From Symbiodinium natans (taxonomy: Eukaryota > Sar > Dinophyceae > Suessiales > Symbiodiniaceae), in assembly GCA_905221605.1 (NCBI GenBank), contig CAJNDS010002490.1, forward strand, positions 90,001-154,000: DNA of 64,000 bases, given 5' to 3'. A program made the position numbers and the translations under genes. Under the pieces are notes generated by a model. The model made no database searches, was not told the origin of the DNA, and was given only the letters and a program-made list of their open reading frames with translations. Position 1 is the first letter of the stretch; the number at the start of each line of letters is the position of its first letter. This document shows, in pieces, positions 47,181 to 56,819 of the stretch.

Positions 47181-47664
47181 TCCAACTTCGAGGTGCCCCC
47201 GACACTTCTCACCTGTTTCACCTTAATTCATGCATGCTAGGCTGCGTGGAACCGACTCTGTGCCAACGAAAGCGAAAGGGAAAGTGTTTTATAGGTTCAG
47301 GGGCAGTAAAGGGGCATGAGTTTGGGGTATGTTGAACTTTTCTTAGAGTGAAGAGCTCCGGAGCATTGCCGGCCTTTAGAAGGTCCCCTGATTATCATGA
47401 CAGCTGAAGTGTCAAGGGGAACTTGGTGCTTTATATCGGGCTTATAACCCAAAAAACATCCTAAATCACATCGTTTAGGGTTTAGGGTTTAGGGTTTAAG
47501 GTTTAGGGTTTAGGGTTCAGGTTAGAGGTTTGGGGTCTTCACAAGCTGCGGGAAAGAAAGAAAGAACGCAAGGCCCTTCCAACCCCCTGCCCTAGTTTTG
47601 CGGGTACTTACATTCCCCCGAATAAACCCTAAACCCTCAACCCTAACACAGTCCAGTTCAGGGT

Positions 47665-47785
47665 CATCCCTCCTGTGGAGTAGACCCTGGAAAAAAAAAC
47701 CTAATACATTTTGGATAGAAGTAGCTAGAACAGGAACAAAGAACCCAGAACCCTAAACCCTAAAGTATAGTGCTCCGAAAGCCAC
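47665..47785. mobile_element. Family I element, copy 3 (diverged)
   Basis: CTCCTGTGGAGTAGACCCTGG to GTATAGTGCTCCGAAAGCC; CCCTAAA units appear near its right end. Confidence 0.55.
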
Positions 47786-48065
47786 TCAGTAAAAGCTTGA
47801 CCAAGGCCGACCCTTCTGTGGTGTAGGGGCGGGGTGCGGTGGCTGGTGCGCGGATCCTCTGATTCTAGTGAGAGCTGAATTACCAAGGGGAACTTGGAGT
47901 TTAGAGTTTAGTGGGGTTTAGATGGGGTTTAGGGTTTAGGGTTTAAGGGTTTAAGGTTTAGGGTTTAGGGTTCAGGTACTTAAGGCTTTTGAGGTAGAAG
48001 TTCCGGGCAGTTTTTTTTTTTTTGGGGGGGGGGGGGGGGCGCAGTCTCTGCCGAGGTTCAACAAC

Positions 48066-48095
48066 CTTGTCGGGGCCGAAGTCCGTCGGCCTCAC
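48066..48095 (-). CDS. Candidate 30-bp exon at the edge of a family-G element
   Basis: VRPTDFGPDK follows a CTGCACAG acceptor located just past the family-G terminus at 48109 and ends at GTTGTT. Confidence 0.32.
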
Positions 48096-48108
48096 CTGTG
48101 CAGGAATC

Positions 48109-48309
48109 ATGGGTTTCCCTACTACCCCCTCTATACAGGGTTTAGGGTTTAGGGTTTAGGGTTAGGGTTTAGGGTTTAGAGTTTAGGGCTACTGCCCCCC
48201 TAGGTTCCCCCCCTTAAAAAACCTTAATTAGCCTAATTATCCCTACATACCCGGAATTATGGCGGGAACCTAGCGGGAGTATGGAGGGGGGTGGTAGGGG
48301 AACCCATGA
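48109..48309. mobile_element. Family G element, copy 2, with internal (TTTAGGG)n
   Basis: ATGGGTTTCCCTACTACCCC and GGTAGGGGAACCCAT are inverted. Heptamers at 48137-48188 occupy the same position as in 23472-23628. Confidence 0.7.
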
Positions 48310-48462
48310 AACCTCAAGCCCTGCTACGGAAAGCAGTGAACCCTAAGCGCTAGAACCTACAAGTCTCTAAACCCCCGGTTTAGGGTTTGGGATTTAAGGT
48401 TTAGGGATTAGGGCCCTAAACCCTCAACCCCTGCAACCCCAACACCGAAGACAACCCTAAAG

Positions 48463-49124
48463 GTCACGAATCCTAACGGCAAGCCCTCGCCGGCTCCTAT
48501 AGACGAGGAGACGAAACTCCAGGACAAACCCAACCTCGCCCCCAAAATCGCGGACAAAAGTTCCCTGATGCGCCTAAACCCTAAACCCTAAACCCTAAAC
48601 CCTAAACCCTAAACCCTAAACCCTAAACCCTAAACCCTAAACCCTAAACCCTAAACCCTAAACCCTAAACCCTAAACCCTCACCTGGTTTCAGGTTCGAG
48701 TCCCCAAATCTGAAAGTCTATTCCGAGGAGGGTTAAACTTACTACAAGCCCGGGATGGCCCCGAACACCCCCCACAAAACCCAGCAGCTCTTGCGTTCAA
48801 GTCCTAAACCCTAAACCCTAAACCCTAAACCCTTAACCCTTAAAGCCTAAACCCAAACCCTGAAAGCCTTGGGGGGGCATGGCTTCAGGGAGGGCTTTCA
48901 GGTTTGATGCTTTTCAGGGTCTGTGGTTTCGGGGCGGAGGAAGTGAGGTAAGACACACCCTGAGCCCCAACACTCGGTAGGATAGGGTTAGGGTTTCGAA
49001 ACCCTAGACCCCAAGCCCGAAACCCAGAACCCTAAGCCACAAAGGGTTCGGGGTTTAGGGTCTGTGCCAAACTGCAAACCGCACCAGGCACCTGCACGCT
49101 GAGCCGACATTTCTGCAGCTCTGA
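48463..49124 (+). CDS. Five-exon 3' end of a plus-strand gene
   Basis: Exons 48463-48569 (NPNGKPSPAPIDEETKLQDK, then LAPKIADKSSLM), 48694-48731 (FESPNLKVYSEE), 48785-48800 (a 16-bp micro-exon), 48918-48947 (VCGFGAEEV, GTAAGA donor) and 49088-49124 (HLHAEPTFLQL, stop TGA). All four junctions keep phase. The first uses a GC donor next to a (CCCTAAA)n array that fills the intron; acceptors are CACCTGGTTTCAG and GATGCTTTTCAG. The family is unknown. The minus strand of exon 1 is also open, but the phased chain and stop support plus. Confidence 0.6.
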
Positions 49125-49165
49125 TCGGTTCTGGCCGTGGGCGTGGGGAGGAGCTAGCTTAGTGT

Positions 49166-49318
49166 GTACTACTATTTGCTTAAGAACACCCCCGCCCCCC
49201 CCACCCCCCCCAGAAAAAAAAACAAAAAAAACAAGTTAAAAATAAATGAGAAGATTCTTCCTCACAAGGGTAACATAGGGATAACAATATGTATCTCGGG
49301 GCTCTTAAGCAAACCACG
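49166..49318. mobile_element. Family H element, copy 3, with poly-C/poly-A insert
   Basis: CTATTTGCTTAAGAAC and GCTCTTAAGCAAACC are inverted. Confidence 0.6.
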
Positions 49319-49630
49319 GCGTTTAGGGAGTTTTGGGATTTTAGGGGTTTAGGGGGTTGGGGGTTTAGGGTTGTAGGGTTCCGGGCTTTAGAGTTAGTGT
49401 AGCTTTTAGGGGTTTTAGTGTTCCGGGTTTTGGGGGGTTTTAGGGGTTTAGGGCTTTGGGATTTACAGGTTCCGGGTTTAATGGTTTTAAGGGTTTAGGG
49501 TTTTCGGTGTTCGGGAGACGCGGGCCAACGCAAACCCTGAACTAAACTCCACACACACGCGGCTGGGTCAAACCGTAGAGCCTTTAAACCGCGAGCCAAT
49601 CAAAGGCTTCGGGGATGAACTGCCTCTTAG

Positions 49631-49732
49631 AAACCGGTTTTGCAAGGGACGGGCGTGGGCACCGAATTCCTGAAACAGAAGTGGGGACTTTCAGTGCTGC
49701 CCAGTGTTAATCGGAAGAAGTTTGTAGAATAA
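49631..49732 (+). CDS. Terminal exon of a plus-strand gene
   Basis: After the acceptor GCCTCTTAG the frame reads KPVLQGTGVGTEFLKQKWGL for 33 codons to TAA. It lies 500 bp beyond the end of the preceding plus gene, past a family-H element. The family is unknown. Confidence 0.42.
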   Translation, partial: KPVLQGTGVGTEFLKQKWGLSVLPSVNRKKFVE

Positions 49733-50212
49733 GCCCAGCGCACCTCATAGCTGCAGCCTAAACCCTAAACCCTAAACCCTAAACCCTAAACCCTAAACCC
49801 TAAGGCTTGTAAGCCTGTGGGTGGCTTCATAAGGCCCTTAAACAGTATAGCCTCCCTTCAGAATCCTAAACCCGAAACCCAAAACCCCAGGAACCCGGCC
49901 ACAAATTCCATGCCCTAAACCCTAAACCCCAAACCCTAAACAAGCCTTCCCAGAAAAGAAGACTGCACAATCGCAAACCTTAAACCCTCCAGGCAAACCC
50001 GTTCCCCAGACCCCAAACCCTAAACTTCTTATCAAACTTTGTAAAAGCTTCCCAGGCCATGCATCTAAACTTCCTACGCAAAGCTAAATCCCGAACCTTC
50101 CCAAATCCCAAGCCACCCAAACCCTACACTCCTTAAACTTCGATTCTTCCTCAACCCTGAGCACCCCCAACACAAAAACAAAAAACACAAAGTATATCAT
50201 TTAAAAACATAT

Positions 50213-50214
<2 letters not shown>

Positions 50215-50255
<41 letters not shown>
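50215..50255. repeat. (TA)n microsatellite
   Basis: About 18 TA dinucleotides in AT-rich flanks (50180-50300). Confidence 0.88.
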
Positions 50256-50259
<4 letters not shown>

Positions 50260-50414
50260 TTACGTATGTATTTGCTTAATTTTGTATTTACTTCTGTATT
50301 TGTTTATATACAGAACCCTTCCCTGAAGCGCACTAGGATAGAGCTGTGAGGATGCCTGGCCGAGACTCAGCGTGGCAGTGGCGTTGCAGCCGGCCTTCTT
50401 ACCTTTGCTGGCGT

Positions 50415-50417
<3 letters not shown>

Positions 50418-50450
<33 letters not shown>

Positions 50451-50489
50451 GGGTTTAGGGTTTAGGGTTTAGGGTTTAGGGTTTAGGGT

Positions 50490-50556
<67 letters not shown>

Positions 50557-50610
50557 GGTTTAGGGTTTAGGGTTTAGGGTTTGGGGTTTAGGGTTTAGGG
50601 TTTAGGGTTC
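50418..50610 (+). repeat. Poly-G, TTTAGGG and TTGAGGG arrays in series
   Basis: About 32 G, then six TTTAGGG, about twelve TTGAGGG, then more TTTAGGG. The TTGAGGG block is a homogenised variant. Confidence 0.9.
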
Positions 50611-51042
50611 AGCATCTCTGATCCAAGCATTCACTAAGGGTGTTTGGCATCACCCCACCCACCCAGAATCCCTTTAATTTGGCAACCCTATCTATCATCC
50701 CAAGTCCTTCTGCTTAATTGGATTTAGGATTTAGGATTTAGGATCTAGGATTTAGGGTTTAGGATTTAGGATTTAGGATTTAGGAACCACGCAAACGCAA
50801 AAAAACCCGACGACCCCATTAAGGTTTAAATAAATAAATAAATAAATAAATATATATATATATATATATATAGGTAGAGAGGGTTTACGGTTTAGGGTTT
50901 AGGGTTTAGGGTGTGGGGTTTAGGGTTTCGGGTTTCGGGTTTAGGGTTCAGCATCTCAAGTCCAAGCATTCACTAGTCAAGAAATTATTCCAGAACAATA
51001 CCCACCCGCCCAAGAATCCCATAACAATAAGAAAATGTTTCA

Positions 51043-51312
51043 CTTATAGAACGACCTTGCCCAGTCAATAAATGACCTTGCCCAGTAAAAACATGACCTT
51101 GCCCTGCCCAGTAATAAAATGACCTTGCCCAGTTAAAATATGTAAAATGACTTCGCCCAGTACAAAATGACCTTGCCCAGTAAAAAAAATGACCTTGCCC
51201 AGGAAAAAATGACCTTGCCCAGTAAAAAAAAACAACCTTGCCCAGGAAAAAAATGACCTTGCCCAGTAAAAAAATGACCTTGCCCAGTAAGAAAATGGCC
51301 TTGCCCAGTAAC
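51043..51312 (-). repeat. Minisatellite of about 21 bp, TGACCTTGCCCAGTAAAA type
   Basis: About 13 units of AATGACCTTGCCCAGTAAAA, lengths 16-26 bp. In the minus strand one frame gives repeated LLGKVIF, but length changes break frame, so coding is unlikely. Confidence 0.8.
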
Positions 51313-51585
51313 TCATTAACATTCAAATTATATAGGAAAGATCGAGGTTTAGGGTTTAGGGTTTCGGGTTTAGGGTTTAGGGTTTGCTGTGATAGGGCGT
51401 AGGTGCTGTGAAGGTTAGGCTTTGGAACAAGCTCTAAAGCTTCGTGAGGCACGAAGAGCAGCTTTGGCCCGATTGTGGAAGGCCATCTACCAATTTTCTC
51501 CCACCCCTCGCCGTCCGAGGCGGCAAAGCCACCGAAACCTATTCCTTTTATAGGGTTTAAGCCTAAACTCAAGCCAACTTCTTAC

Positions 51586-52237
51586 TTTCCATACAACTTC
51601 TGCATTCCGTCTGGTTCAACATGCAGGTTCACAAAAAAGGCAACCCTCCACAGCAGCAGTAGAGAGGCTAAGGTGGAGTCCACCTGTAGCCCAGAGGGCA
51701 AAGGGGGGGGGGGGCCCGGCAGGTCCAGGGAGTGAGGAAGGGTTCAGGGGAGGGAGCAGGCCAAAGGGCCCAGGAATGCCCAGGCAGAAAATGGCCAGAT
51801 GAGCCAGCCTGAGGCCCCCTGGTCCCTGAGCACCGGCGAGGGATCCGGATCCTCCTGGCCTGGGGGCCTTATAAGGGACCAGTACTTGTTCTGAGGAGAA
51901 CGCGTTCCGGTACCGGGCCCATCGTATCGTGTTGCCAAGTTTTGCAAGCCTGTTGTCCCGGGTCGCCTCCCTTCGCTTTTATGTCGTCCTGTGCATCAAC
52001 CAGCGCGCTGACAGCTTCTTTTCCAAGGCCTGCGGAGGACTCGTGCTGCAGAACACCCTTGATCAGCTCGTGAGATAGCTTACCGCTGGCGCCAATCACC
52101 CTCCCAAGGAGCTTGAAGGCAGGGTCTAATCATCTTATCAACAGTTGAAGATCATACTTCTTACCAACCACCCCCGCCCACCAGTGTGCAGCCCTAATTC
52201 ACTTCTGTCCGACAACTTCGTTGCTTCTTCTCGGGTT
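51586..52237 (-). CDS. Gene with the longest exon in the window (240 bp), unknown function
   Basis: Exons 52203-52237 (TREEATKLSDR), 51886-52125 (AFKLLGRVIGASGKLSHELI, GLGKEAVSALVDAQDDIKAK, GQQACKTWQHDTMGPVPERV) and 51744-51859 (DPSPVLRDQGASGWLIWPFS, TGA at 51744) keep phase throughout. A further well-bounded exon, 51586-51683 (LASLLLLWRVAFFVNLHVEP, GTAAGA donor), lies downstream, so either the stop is skipped by alternative splicing or this is another gene. A hydrophobic stretch in each suggests membrane association. Antisense frames are shorter. Confidence 0.55.
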
Positions 52238-52575
52238 CTACTCCTGAACTCCCTGTTCTACTCCCAAACTCCCGAAAAGCCATATAACAATCATATAAAA
52301 ATCTAAGGCAGAGAACCTCAACCCTACTGTAAATTGTTTAGGGTTTAGGGTTGATGGCTAAGCCCTACACCCTAATGTCATAGGGTTGTTAAGTGAAGGG
52401 TTAGGGTTTGGGCTTAGGGTTTAGGGTTTAGGGTTTAGGGCTTAGGGGCTTAGGGTTTAGGGTTGTTAGGGGAAGGGGGGTTCATTGCGGGGTAGGCACC
52501 TAGAGAGCAGCCTTAGGGAGTAGTGGGGAGTATTAAAAATGTGGAACCTTGGGTTACACAGCCCCTTCCTTAGTA

Positions 52576-52623
52576 GGGACCCCATAATGCTTCTGCAACC
52601 TTGCCGCTGCACAACTTGACAGA
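52576..52623 (-). CDS. Candidate exon, minus strand
   Basis: SVKLCSGKVAEALWG follows ACACGCCAG and ends in GTCCCT; likely upstream of the 51.6-52.2 kb gene. Not joined. Confidence 0.3.
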
Positions 52624-53097
52624 CCCCTGGCGTGTCCGAGCCTGAACCCTCAACCCTTTCAGCCCTAAAGCCCCCTAAACCCGAATCCCAAAACACCCGA
52701 AACTGCCACTGGACCACTGATGCTCCTGACCCTATAAGGCCTGAACTCTAAACCCTAAACCCTAAACCCTAAACCCTAAACCCTAAACTCTAAACCCTAA
52801 ACCCTAAACCCTAAACCCTAGCCCTAAACCCTACACCCCGCAACCTCTCAGTGCAACCCGACGAGCAAGAGAGCGAGACGTTCGCCGCCTGAGCCCCGAC
52901 AGCGGGCAAAGATGAAGACCACGAGTCTCTTAGGGTTTAGGGTTTAGGGTTTAGGGTTTAGTGTTTAGGGTTTAGGGTTTAGGGTTTGGGGCTTAGGGTT
53001 TGGGGCTTGGGGTTTGGGGTTTCGGGTTTGGGGTTTCGGGTTTGGGGTTTAGGGTTTCGGACTCAGGGCTTTGGTGCGCTGGGCACGGATAGATATA

Positions 53098-53160
53098 GGA
53101 CACTTTGGGTGCCGGTAGTTGTATGATAGCTGCATGGAAGCCTTTGGGCATGTGGTAGCT
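53098..53160 (-). CDS. Candidate exon, minus strand
   Basis: YHMPKGFHAAIIQLPAPK, after an ATGGGGAG acceptor, runs to a GTGTCC donor and beyond. The plus strand contains stops. Confidence 0.33.
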
Positions 53161-53558
53161 CCCCATTTAGGGTTCAGGTTTCAGAGCCTACACACTAAAT
53201 CCTAAGTCCTGAAACCCTAAACCCTAAAAACCCTAGCCCGAAACCGTAAACCCCTCCCAGGTTGCCACACTCTTGGGAATTCGAACAACTTGCTGCGGGT
53301 CTACAACAGCCCAGTCGCTTTATCCATTTATTTCTGGGCTTCAGGGTCAGGTTTTCGGGTTAAGGGTTTCGGGTTTAAACCTAAACCCTAAACTCTAAAC
53401 CCTGTTGGCTTCAGGATTCTGATTTCTAGACAGCCAAAACCATGAACGGTTTAGGGTTTAGGGTTTAGGGTTAGGGTTTAGGGGTTAGGGGTTAGGGTTT
53501 AGGTCTTGAACTCCACAGTTTTGTAGAGGCTGTGTGGAGAGGCAAGGGTATTCTACAG

Positions 53559-53705
53559 CTACCAGATATAGGCATTCTTCGACAGGCGTTTGGCGAAGCG
53601 AGAATTGCCGGTGACGCTCCTGCTCTTGTGGCCGTAGACCATGCAAGCCCTTTAAGCGCAATAAACCCGATAAACCCTGCCAGGCCTAAGGCCTATAAAC
53701 TATAA
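53559..53705 (+). CDS. Terminal exon of a plus-strand gene
   Basis: After GGGTATTCTACAG the frame reads LPDIGILRQAFGEARIAGDA for 48 codons to TAA. Its last third is built from degenerate heptamer-like sequence (NPINPARPK), so either the true donor is the GTGGCC near 53627 or telomere-like repeat has been absorbed into coding sequence. A candidate upstream exon at 53255-53300 reads LPHSWEFEQLAA. Confidence 0.42.
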   Translation, partial: LPDIGILRQAFGEARIAGDAPALVAVDHASPLSAINPINPARPKAYKL

Positions 53706-53939
53706 ACCCCCTTGAACGAAGTCAGGTCTCTATAAAGACAAGGCCACATATTCTGATTTTCTTTTTCTTTTTATTTATATAAATCTTATTTCGATGTTGA
53801 GTTTGTTTTTTTTTCTTTTGGGGCGCGGGGGGGGGGGGGGGGGTAGGGCTTCCTGTTTTGCAATACGCCGCTGCACTGAAGAAAATCCCCAAAAGGGACG
53901 AGAAACATCCAGTGAACCACCCTAAACCCCGAAACCCTA

Positions 53940-54339
53940 AACCCTAAACCCTAAACCCTGAAGACCTTGCCCTGCTGCCTGCTCCTGGTAGCCCTGGGAG
54001 ATCAGGAGCTCTGGATTTCCCGGATAAGGGTACTGCGCACATTGCACATGCATGGGGCGGATTCCCAAATTGGGATACGTGTTGGCGAGGGGGGGGGGGT
54101 GGAGGTGGCCTTGTAGAAGAATTCTACCGGGGGCAGCTCGACCCGGATGATGACCACTCCAAACCATAAACCTTGAACCCTAAATCCTAAATCCTAAACC
54201 CTAAGCCCTAAACCCTAAACCCTGAATCCAAAACCCTAAACCCTAAACCCTAAACCCTAAACCCTAAACCCTAAACCCTCAACCCTACACGTCCTTGGGT
54301 CGGCCATACGCGTCGTACTGCGCCACCGAGGCATCGAAC
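53940..54339 (-). CDS. Two coding segments on the minus strand
   Basis: 54291-54339 reads FDASVAQYDAYGRPKD, 1-nt start and GTGTAG donor. 53960-54165 is open in two overlapping frames: VVIIRVELPPVEFFYK near 54110-54160 and YPNLGIRPMHVQCAQYPYPG nearer the 3' side, separated by a poly-C tract. A splice or a frameshift must separate them. The family is unknown. Confidence 0.4.
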
Positions 54340-54366
54340 CTCAAAGATGGCAGTTAGGGCCTGACC

Positions 54367-54541
54367 CTAAACCCTATGAACCCTATGAACCCTATGAACC
54401 CTATGAACCCTATGAACCCTATGAACCCTATGAACCCTATGAACCCTATGAACCCTATGAACCCTATGAACCCTATGAACCCTATGAACCCTATGAACCC
54501 TATGAACCCTATGAACCCTATGAACCCTATGAACCCTAAAC
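54367..54541 (+). repeat. (CCCTATGAA)n nonamer array
   Basis: About 19 perfect nonamers, bordered by CCCTAAA. It looks like a CCCTAAA derivative expanded as a new unit. A frame of Met-Asn-Pro repeats is a by-product. Confidence 0.92.
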
Positions 54542-54662
54542 CCTGTGAAACCAGAAACCTAAACCCTTCAAATTTAGGGTTGCCATGATTCGGGAGTTCA
54601 AGCGTTGGGTGCTCGAACTTTCACGGTCCATGTTTCGGGGGCTTACGTGTACGGGCCCCACG

Positions 54663-55105
54663 AGGTAGTTTTTTATAGGGTTATGAGGGCCCTAAATTGG
54701 GTTGTAAGTCCTACTGTTTAGGCTATATTTCCCATGCTTAATCGGAGCATCTGTTTAATTAATAATTACCTCCACAATTTAAAGAAATGTTTTGGTCGAA
54801 AATCCGGCTGCGAGACTACTTTCCATTACAGTGGTCTTGGTATGGGGAAATACCACCACATTTAAAGAAAATCTTCCAGGGGGGGATCAAAATGCTGTCT
54901 GCAGGCTTCTTTTTTTGCTTGCTGAGCTGCAGTTTGGATCTGTGATTCCTATTGATTTTAATTAATTAAATAAAATGATTGCCTTGGTCTTGTTATGCGG
55001 CGCCCTGCCTTCCTGCAGTCCTTATTGGGGGGGGGCCACCAATTAACAGATGCTCGGATTCAGTACAGTTAGTATAGTAAGGGGTTCCACGCTTGTATGT
55101 TTGCG
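54663..55105. mobile_element. Family E element interrupted by a nested inverted-repeat element
   Basis: The outer halves (54663-54738 and 55063-55105) match family E in reverse. The insert 54739-55062 has ends AATCGGAGCATCTGTTTAAT and ATTAACAGATGCTCGGATT, about 324 bp and AT-rich. Confidence 0.62.
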
Positions 55106-55208
55106 GGGCTTCCGGCTCAAGGTGCAAACGCTGCCAGAGGCTAAACCCGAAACCCTAAACCCTAAACCCTGCTTTTAGAAACCAGGTTTGGGGAAATCTG
55201 TCCCGCAG

Positions 55209-55277
55209 GCTTTAAGCACTATATGCCCAACCTCACCAGCAACAGAAACAACTACAAAACATCATTCCATCACGAAG
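55209..55277 (+). CDS. Exon with a telomeric heptamer as splice donor
   Basis: FKHYMPNLTSNRNNYKTSFH, 22 codons, follows ATCTGTCCCGCAG and leaves 1 nt at GTTTAGGG. No neighbour could be joined. A clean example of a donor that is itself the telomere unit. Confidence 0.45.
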
Positions 55278-55603
55278 GTTTAGGGTTTGGGGTTTGGGGT
55301 TTAGGGTTTAGTGTTTAGGGTTTAGGGCTGTCTGGTTTCAGGCTTCAGGAGGTTGCGGCGCCCTGCACCCTAAAACTCTAAAACCCTCAGGCCCTAAGCC
55401 CTTACCCCTAACCCTCAACCGCCTATTTAGAGGAAGTACTTCAACGCCCACGTCTACCCTTGTTAGGTGCCTGAACCCTTGCGGCTGGATCCTGAAACTC
55501 CATAAGCCCAACCCTCAACCCTAAACACCCTAATCCTAACTAGGCTTAGGGTTTAGGGTTTAGGGTGTAGGGTTTGGGGTTTAGGGTGTAGGGTTTAGCG
55601 AAC

Positions 55604-55680
55604 ATGAAAGTCAACCCGCTAGTCCTCCGCGCACCCAGGAGTGCCAGAAGCCAACGCCAAGCGACAGCCCAACAAACTGC
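55604..55680 (-). CDS. Hydrophobic candidate exon, minus strand
   Basis: FVGLSLGVGFWHSWVRGGLA after GAACAAGCAG, with a TGA at 55604 if no donor is used. It may be a membrane segment or a C-terminus. Confidence 0.33.
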
Positions 55681-55995
55681 TTGTTCTTTGTTTTTTTTTT
55701 TTTTTTTTGGGGGGGGGGGGGTTGGGGTTCAGGTTTAGGGTTTAGGGTTTAGGGCTTACGTCTTGTACACCCAAAGCTTCATAGGGTTTAGGGCCCTTGC
55801 CCCGCAATCTTAAAGAACCAAAAGATTGACCTAACCTCAACACCACAGGGAGGGGCCGAAAAGCTAATACTGATGAGCCAGTTCGGGTTCCTTGAAACTC
55901 TACTTGCCCCCCACCCACCCCTACCCCCCACCCCAAACCCGCCAGGAGCGTCCGTGCGAAAGGGACACTCTTCCACAGTGCCGTAAACTCGATAC

Positions 55996-56412
55996 CGCTA
56001 GGAAGCCACGAGCTGTACTGAGGAAGATCTTTGACGACAGGGAGGCAGCTCCTTCGTTTCTCAGGCGGGTCTCGCTCGTCTCCGGGTCACGCTTCTTCGC
56101 AACCACTCTCACGTTCTCCTTTGCGTGCTGTAGGCAGCCGGACAGGTGCAAGTAGGGGCCCACTTACTACTAACTTTAGTTTCGGGGAACTGTGCCTTAA
56201 ATAGTAAGACTTATAACTTATAACCCAAGTAAGGGCCCTTATAAGCCTGTTTATAACTTGGGCGCCCTTACATGAAGGGTTTATAACCCTAAACCCTAAA
56301 CCCTGAACCCGGAACCATAAACCCTACAGCTGGACGAGTGGGTCATGTCCTTGAAGTGCCAAAAAAACGGTCTCAAAGTGATGCCGGCATCGGTGACCAG
56401 TGCAAAGACATC
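55996..56412 (-). CDS. Two exons flanking a family-E element
   Basis: 56328-56412 reads DVFALVTDAGITLRPFFWHF, GTAGGG donor. 55996-56127 reads HAKENVRVVAKKRDPETSET and LRNEGAASLSSKIFLSTARG, acceptor GGCTGCCTACAG, donor GTATCG, phase 0. Phase between them does not match (1 nt left over). The plus strand of the second is open to a TAG at 56155, so strand is not certain. Confidence 0.38.
56154..56277. mobile_element. Family E element
   Basis: AAGTAGGGGCCCACTTACTAC on the left; AGTAAGACTTATAACTTATA inside. Confidence 0.62.
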
Positions 56413-56819
56413 CTCAACCCTAAGCCCTAAACCCCCAAACCCTAAACCCTAAACCCTAAACCCCAGAACCCTAAACCGTAAACCCTAAACCCTAAGCCCC
56501 AAAACCCTAAACCCTCCGTGCACAGCCACACTGAACGCGCGCATCTGGGGCCCTTACTAATAAAATCTAGGTAGGAATGTTCGTTACACGGGAGGCGGCG
56601 TTACAACGCGGATAGGTTAACACGTGAGCCTTTCACGAGCCAGGAAACTACAGATTACACGTCCAAAGCTTTGGTGTGGATTTTGGGGCTTAGGCGGCTT
56701 GGAGTTTATGCTTTCAAGGGTCCAGAAGGCGTTGGGGTTAAGGGTTCTTGAGCTTTTGGGGTCTTGAGGCTTCTCTGGGGCTTTCAGAGGTTAAGGGGTT
56801 TGTGGCTCGAGGTTTGAAG

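Noticed and set aside
50985-51322. Repeat protein with LLGKVIF units
   Set aside because: The 21-bp minisatellite varies in length so the frame is not conserved between units; only the part above about 51416 looks like an exon.
54376-54588. 70-codon Met-Asn-Pro repeat protein
   Set aside because: It is only the translation of the CCCTATGAA array.
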